NCBI RefSeq assembly: GCF_039645995.1
Contig: NZ_CP147920.1
Span: 310,001 to 374,000 of the forward strand
Length of the DNA stretch: 64,000 nucleotides
Direction of reading: 5' to 3'
From: Sulfurimonas sp. HSL3-1
GTDB lineage: Bacteria; Campylobacterota; Campylobacteria; Campylobacterales; Sulfurimonadaceae
The stretch's first letter is position 1, and each line of letters starts with the position of its first letter. Position numbers and translations under genes: made by a program. Positions 61,679-64,000 of this stretch are shown piece after piece. The notes beneath the pieces are model-generated. The model was not told where the DNA came from and did not search any database. It saw nothing but the letters and a program-made list of their open reading frames with translations.

Positions 61679-62374
61679 ATGGCTAGCAAGCGTTATAAGC
61701 AGCTGAATGACAAAATCGACGCAGCGAAACAGTACAGCGTCGTTGAAGCGGCAGCGGTCGTAAAAGAACTGCAGTCTGCAAAGTTTGACGAAACGGTCGA
61801 AATCGCGATGAACCTGGGTGTTGACCCGCGCCACGCTGACCAGATGGTCCGCGGTGCCGTTGTGCTTCCTCACGGTACAGGTAAAAAAGTTCGCGTCGCC
61901 GTTTTCGCAAAAGGTGCTAAAATCGACGAAGCAAAAGCAGCCGGTGCCGATATCGTCGGCACGGATGAGCTCGTCGAAATGATCCAGGCGGGCAACATCG
62001 ACTTCGACGTCGTTGTCGCTGCACCGGACTGTATGGGTGTCGTCGGTAAGATCGGCCGTATCCTCGGGCCAAAAGGTCTGATGCCGAACCCGAAAACGGG
62101 TACGGTTACACCGGACGTTGCTACCGCAGTCAAAAACGTCAAAGGCGGCCAGGTCGCTTTCCGTGTTGACAAAAAAGGTAACATCCACGCCGGTATCGGT
62201 AAAGCAAGCTTCGACGCTGACAAGATCGCCGAGAACGTCAAAGCGTTCGTCGCCGCGATCAACAAGCAGAAGCCGGCTTCTTCCAAAGGCCGCTACATCA
62301 AGAACGCTGCGCTCTCTCTGACGATGAGCCCGGCGCTCAAATTTGACGTCGCCGAACTGGCAGACATCAAGTAA
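61679..62374 (+). CDS. rplA: Ribosomal protein uL1
   Basis: A 231-residue uL1 with [26 protein letters not shown] and [15 protein letters not shown] motifs. It binds the 23S rRNA L1 stalk, and in many bacteria its own mRNA. AGGAGA lies before the ATG. Confidence 0.98.
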   Translation: MASKRYKQLNDKIDAAKQYSVVEAAAVVKELQSAKFDETVEIAMNLGVDPRHADQMVRGAVVLPHGTGKKVRVAVFAKGAKIDEAKAAGADIVGTDELVEMIQAGNIDFDVVVAAPDCMGVVGKIGRILGPKGLMPNPKTGTVTPDVATAVKNVKGGQVAFRVDKKGNIHAGIGKASFDADKIAENVKAFVAAINKQKPASSKGRYIKNAALSLTMSPALKFDVAELADIK

Positions 62375-62377
62375 TTT

Positions 62378-62549
62378 CTTCCCCTCCGGGGGACGGAAGT
62401 CTTGCGTTTGACATCACGGATGCCAGACGCAAGATTTTCACGAAACGAAGATCTGAAATCTTTGGACTGAAGAGAGTTGGGGGCAGCCTGTGCTGCTTAA
62501 TCGGCCTTTCCCCGCCCCGCTTGAAGTTAAAGTCTGGAAAGGAGAACGA
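62378..62549 (+). ncRNA. Probable L10 leader RNA
   Basis: The 175-nt gap between rplA and rplJ has two mutually exclusive hairpins: CTTCCCC with GGGGACGGAAG-type pairing (62378-62399), and a 13-bp stem (62395-62407 with 62427-62439, including the perfect 8-bp TCTTGCGT/ACGCAAGA). They share bases 62395-62399. L10(L12)4 binds such leaders to repress rplJL in many bacteria, but I did not match the L10 consensus; the call rests on place and structure. A GGAAAGGAG site precedes rplJ. Confidence 0.55.
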
Positions 62550-63032
62550 ATGACAAGAGCTGAAAAAACGGAAGTCGTCAACTATCTCACCGGTGAATTC
62601 GGAAGTGTTGCGGCCGTCGTTATCTGTGACTATAACGGTCTTGGTGTTGCTGACCTGGAAGAACTCCGCGGTATGGCACGTCAAAGCGATGCGAAGGTTC
62701 AGGTTGTTAAAAACACCCTGGCGAACATTGCTCTGGCAAACGCAGAGATGTCAGGTGTCGAGCTGAAAGATATGAACATCTTCATCTGGTCCGACGACGT
62801 TATCGGTGCGGCGAAAGTTGCGGCGGATTTCGCAAAGAAAAACGAGAAACTGAGCATCAAAGCCGGTTACCTCGACAAAGAGCCTGCGGACAAAGCGAAA
62901 ATTGAAGCTTTCGCAAAACTCCCGGGTCGCAACGAACTGCTTGGCATGCTGGCTGCTACCTGGATGGCACCGCTCACCAACTTTACGATCGGTCTCGATG
63001 CGCTTAGAAAGAAGCGCGAAGAAGAGGCTTAA
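62550..63032 (+). CDS. rplJ: Ribosomal protein uL10
   Basis: A 160-residue uL10 (MTRAEKTEVVNYLTGEFG), which anchors the L7/L12 dimers by its C-terminal helix (DALRKKREEEA). GGAAAGGAG lies before the ATG at 62550; 20 additional codons open upstream are not part of the conserved protein. It precedes rplL by 32 nt. Confidence 0.97.
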   Translation: MTRAEKTEVVNYLTGEFGSVAAVVICDYNGLGVADLEELRGMARQSDAKVQVVKNTLANIALANAEMSGVELKDMNIFIWSDDVIGAAKVAADFAKKNEKLSIKAGYLDKEPADKAKIEAFAKLPGRNELLGMLAATWMAPLTNFTIGLDALRKKREEEA

Positions 63033-63064
63033 TTACTATTACTAACTACCATTAGGAGATAAAA

Positions 63065-63439
63065 ATGGCTGTAACTAAAGAAGACGTACTCGAGTACATC
63101 TCTAACCTTTCCGTTCTCGAACTGTCCGAACTTGTTAAAGAGTTCGAAGAAAAATTCGGCGTATCTGCTCAGCCGGTCGCTGTTGCTGGTGTTGCCGGTG
63201 GCGACGCTGGTGCTGCTGCTGAAGAGAAAACTGAATTCGACGTTATCCTCAAAGACGCTGGTGCGAAGAAGATCAACGTTATTAAAGTTGTCCGCGGCCT
63301 GACTGGTCTCGGCCTCAAAGAAGCGAAAGAAGCGGTCGAAACTGCCGGTTCTGTTATCAAAGAAGGCGTCGACAAAGAGACTGCCGAAGCTGCAAAGAAA
63401 GAACTCGAAGAAGCCGGCGCTTCTGTCGAACTCAAGTAA
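63065..63439 (+). CDS. rplL: Ribosomal protein bL12
   Basis: A 124-residue acidic L7/L12. An N-terminal dimer domain ([21 protein letters not shown]), an Ala/Gly hinge (about 36-55), and the C-terminal factor-binding domain ([24 protein letters not shown]). GTPases of translation dock here. An attenuator follows. Confidence 0.98.
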   Translation: MAVTKEDVLEYISNLSVLELSELVKEFEEKFGVSAQPVAVAGVAGGDAGAAAEEKTEFDVILKDAGAKKINVIKVVRGLTGLGLKEAKEAVETAGSVIKEGVDKETAEAAKKELEEAGASVELK

Positions 63440-63454
63440 GTTTCACTATCATAT

Positions 63455-63482
63455 CGGAAGGCCTCGCCTTCCGAGCTTTTTT
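63455..63482 (+). terminator. Intrinsic terminator/attenuator between rplL and rpoB
   Basis: CGGAAGGC (63455-63462) pairs with GCCTTCCG (63466-63473) around CTC, then AGC and six Ts (63477-63482). In E. coli a partial terminator at this place lowers rpoBC relative to rplJL; the position here is equivalent. Confidence 0.85.
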
Positions 63483-63484
63483 CC

Positions 63485-63528
63485 GGGCGCTTTTGCCATC
63501 CGTTTTTGTACGGCTGGCAAAAGTGCCC
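63485..63528 (+). other. Long stem-loop after the attenuator (possible RNase III site)
   Basis: GGGC-x-CTTTTGCCA-x-CCG (63485-63502) pairs with CGG-x-TGGCAAAAG-x-GCCC (63511-63528), giving 16 base pairs interrupted by two mismatched or wobble positions, loop TTTTTGTA. No T-run follows. E. coli has an RNase III processing hairpin between rplL and rpoB; this is a structural counterpart by position. Confidence 0.6.
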
Positions 63529-63576
63529 TTACGTCGTTTATGGCAGGGACGCCTGCTTAGACACTGCACTTACTGA

Positions 63577-64000
<424 letters not shown>

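Overview
The window reads as a piece of a GC-rich Campylobacterota (Epsilonproteobacteria) chromosome, most like a free-living chemolithotroph of the Sulfurimonas type. This rests on the proteins: a three-gene Rieske/cytochrome b/di-haem cytochrome c operon of epsilon type, short BioB and ThrRS, an FqrB-like flavoprotein, a PseC-like protein, and the order tRNA(Thr-Tyr-Gly-Thr)-tuf-rpmG-tRNA(Trp)-secE-nusG-rplKAJL-rpoB. The genus is an inference.

Layout. (1) 1-11.7 kb is a copper block: a cut-off OmpR-type response regulator, a SHOCT protein, a Met-rich periplasmic protein, a CopB-type P-ATPase, a porin, a small cytochrome c, a CusCBA efflux system ending in a Cys-motif lipoprotein, and a Cys-rich metal permease. 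The same 19-bp tandem-repeat box, TGCACACT-N3-TRCACA with an 11-bp pitch, occurs at three promoters of this block, each 38-44 nt before a minus-strand start codon. It probably binds one PhoB/OmpR-family regulator. (2) 11.7-13.0 kb: an ArsB pump behind a perfect 15-bp palindrome. (3) 13.2-18.8 kb: a complete caa3-type oxidase operon (SCO, CoxA, CoxC, CoxD, CoxB with two fused cytochrome c domains, CtaB). CoxA carries the YSHP motif of A2-class oxygen reductases. (4) 19-31.7 kb: an RND/MMPL exporter with a DsbC-like partner, an FqrB-like reductase, an AmmeMemo pair, topA-phosphodiesterase-bioB-antiporter, membrane proteins, and a PseC-like aminotransferase that has lost its catalytic lysine.

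(5) 31.8-35.9 kb: tRNA-Val, thrS-infC-rpmI-rplT, upp. (6) 36-41 kb: an overlapping TonB receptor / YfiR-like / diguanylate cyclase operon and an uncharacterised protein. (7) 41-50 kb: a lipoprotein, tRNA-Ser, mnmG and a downstream unknown, the bc1-type complex petABC, moaA and queE. (8) 50-58.2 kb: a TAXI-type binding protein, two outer-membrane proteins (one an HExxH metallopeptidase fused to a beta-barrel), rlmB, a Sel1-phospholipase A fusion, a thioredoxin and YaaA. (9) 58.2-64 kb: tRNAs and the tuf to rpoB translation/transcription cluster, cut off inside rpoB.

Together the bc1 complex, the caa3 oxidase and its SCO/CtaB assembly factors form an oxygen-respiring chain whose copper need fits the large neighbouring copper-handling block. 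The most unusual non-coding signals are a pair of about 160-bp three-hairpin repeats with covarying stems at 13.04 and 22.81 kb, the tandem-repeat copper boxes, and a long stem-loop just past the rplL-rpoB attenuator. Spacers are short; no stretch over about 300 bases lacks a gene.
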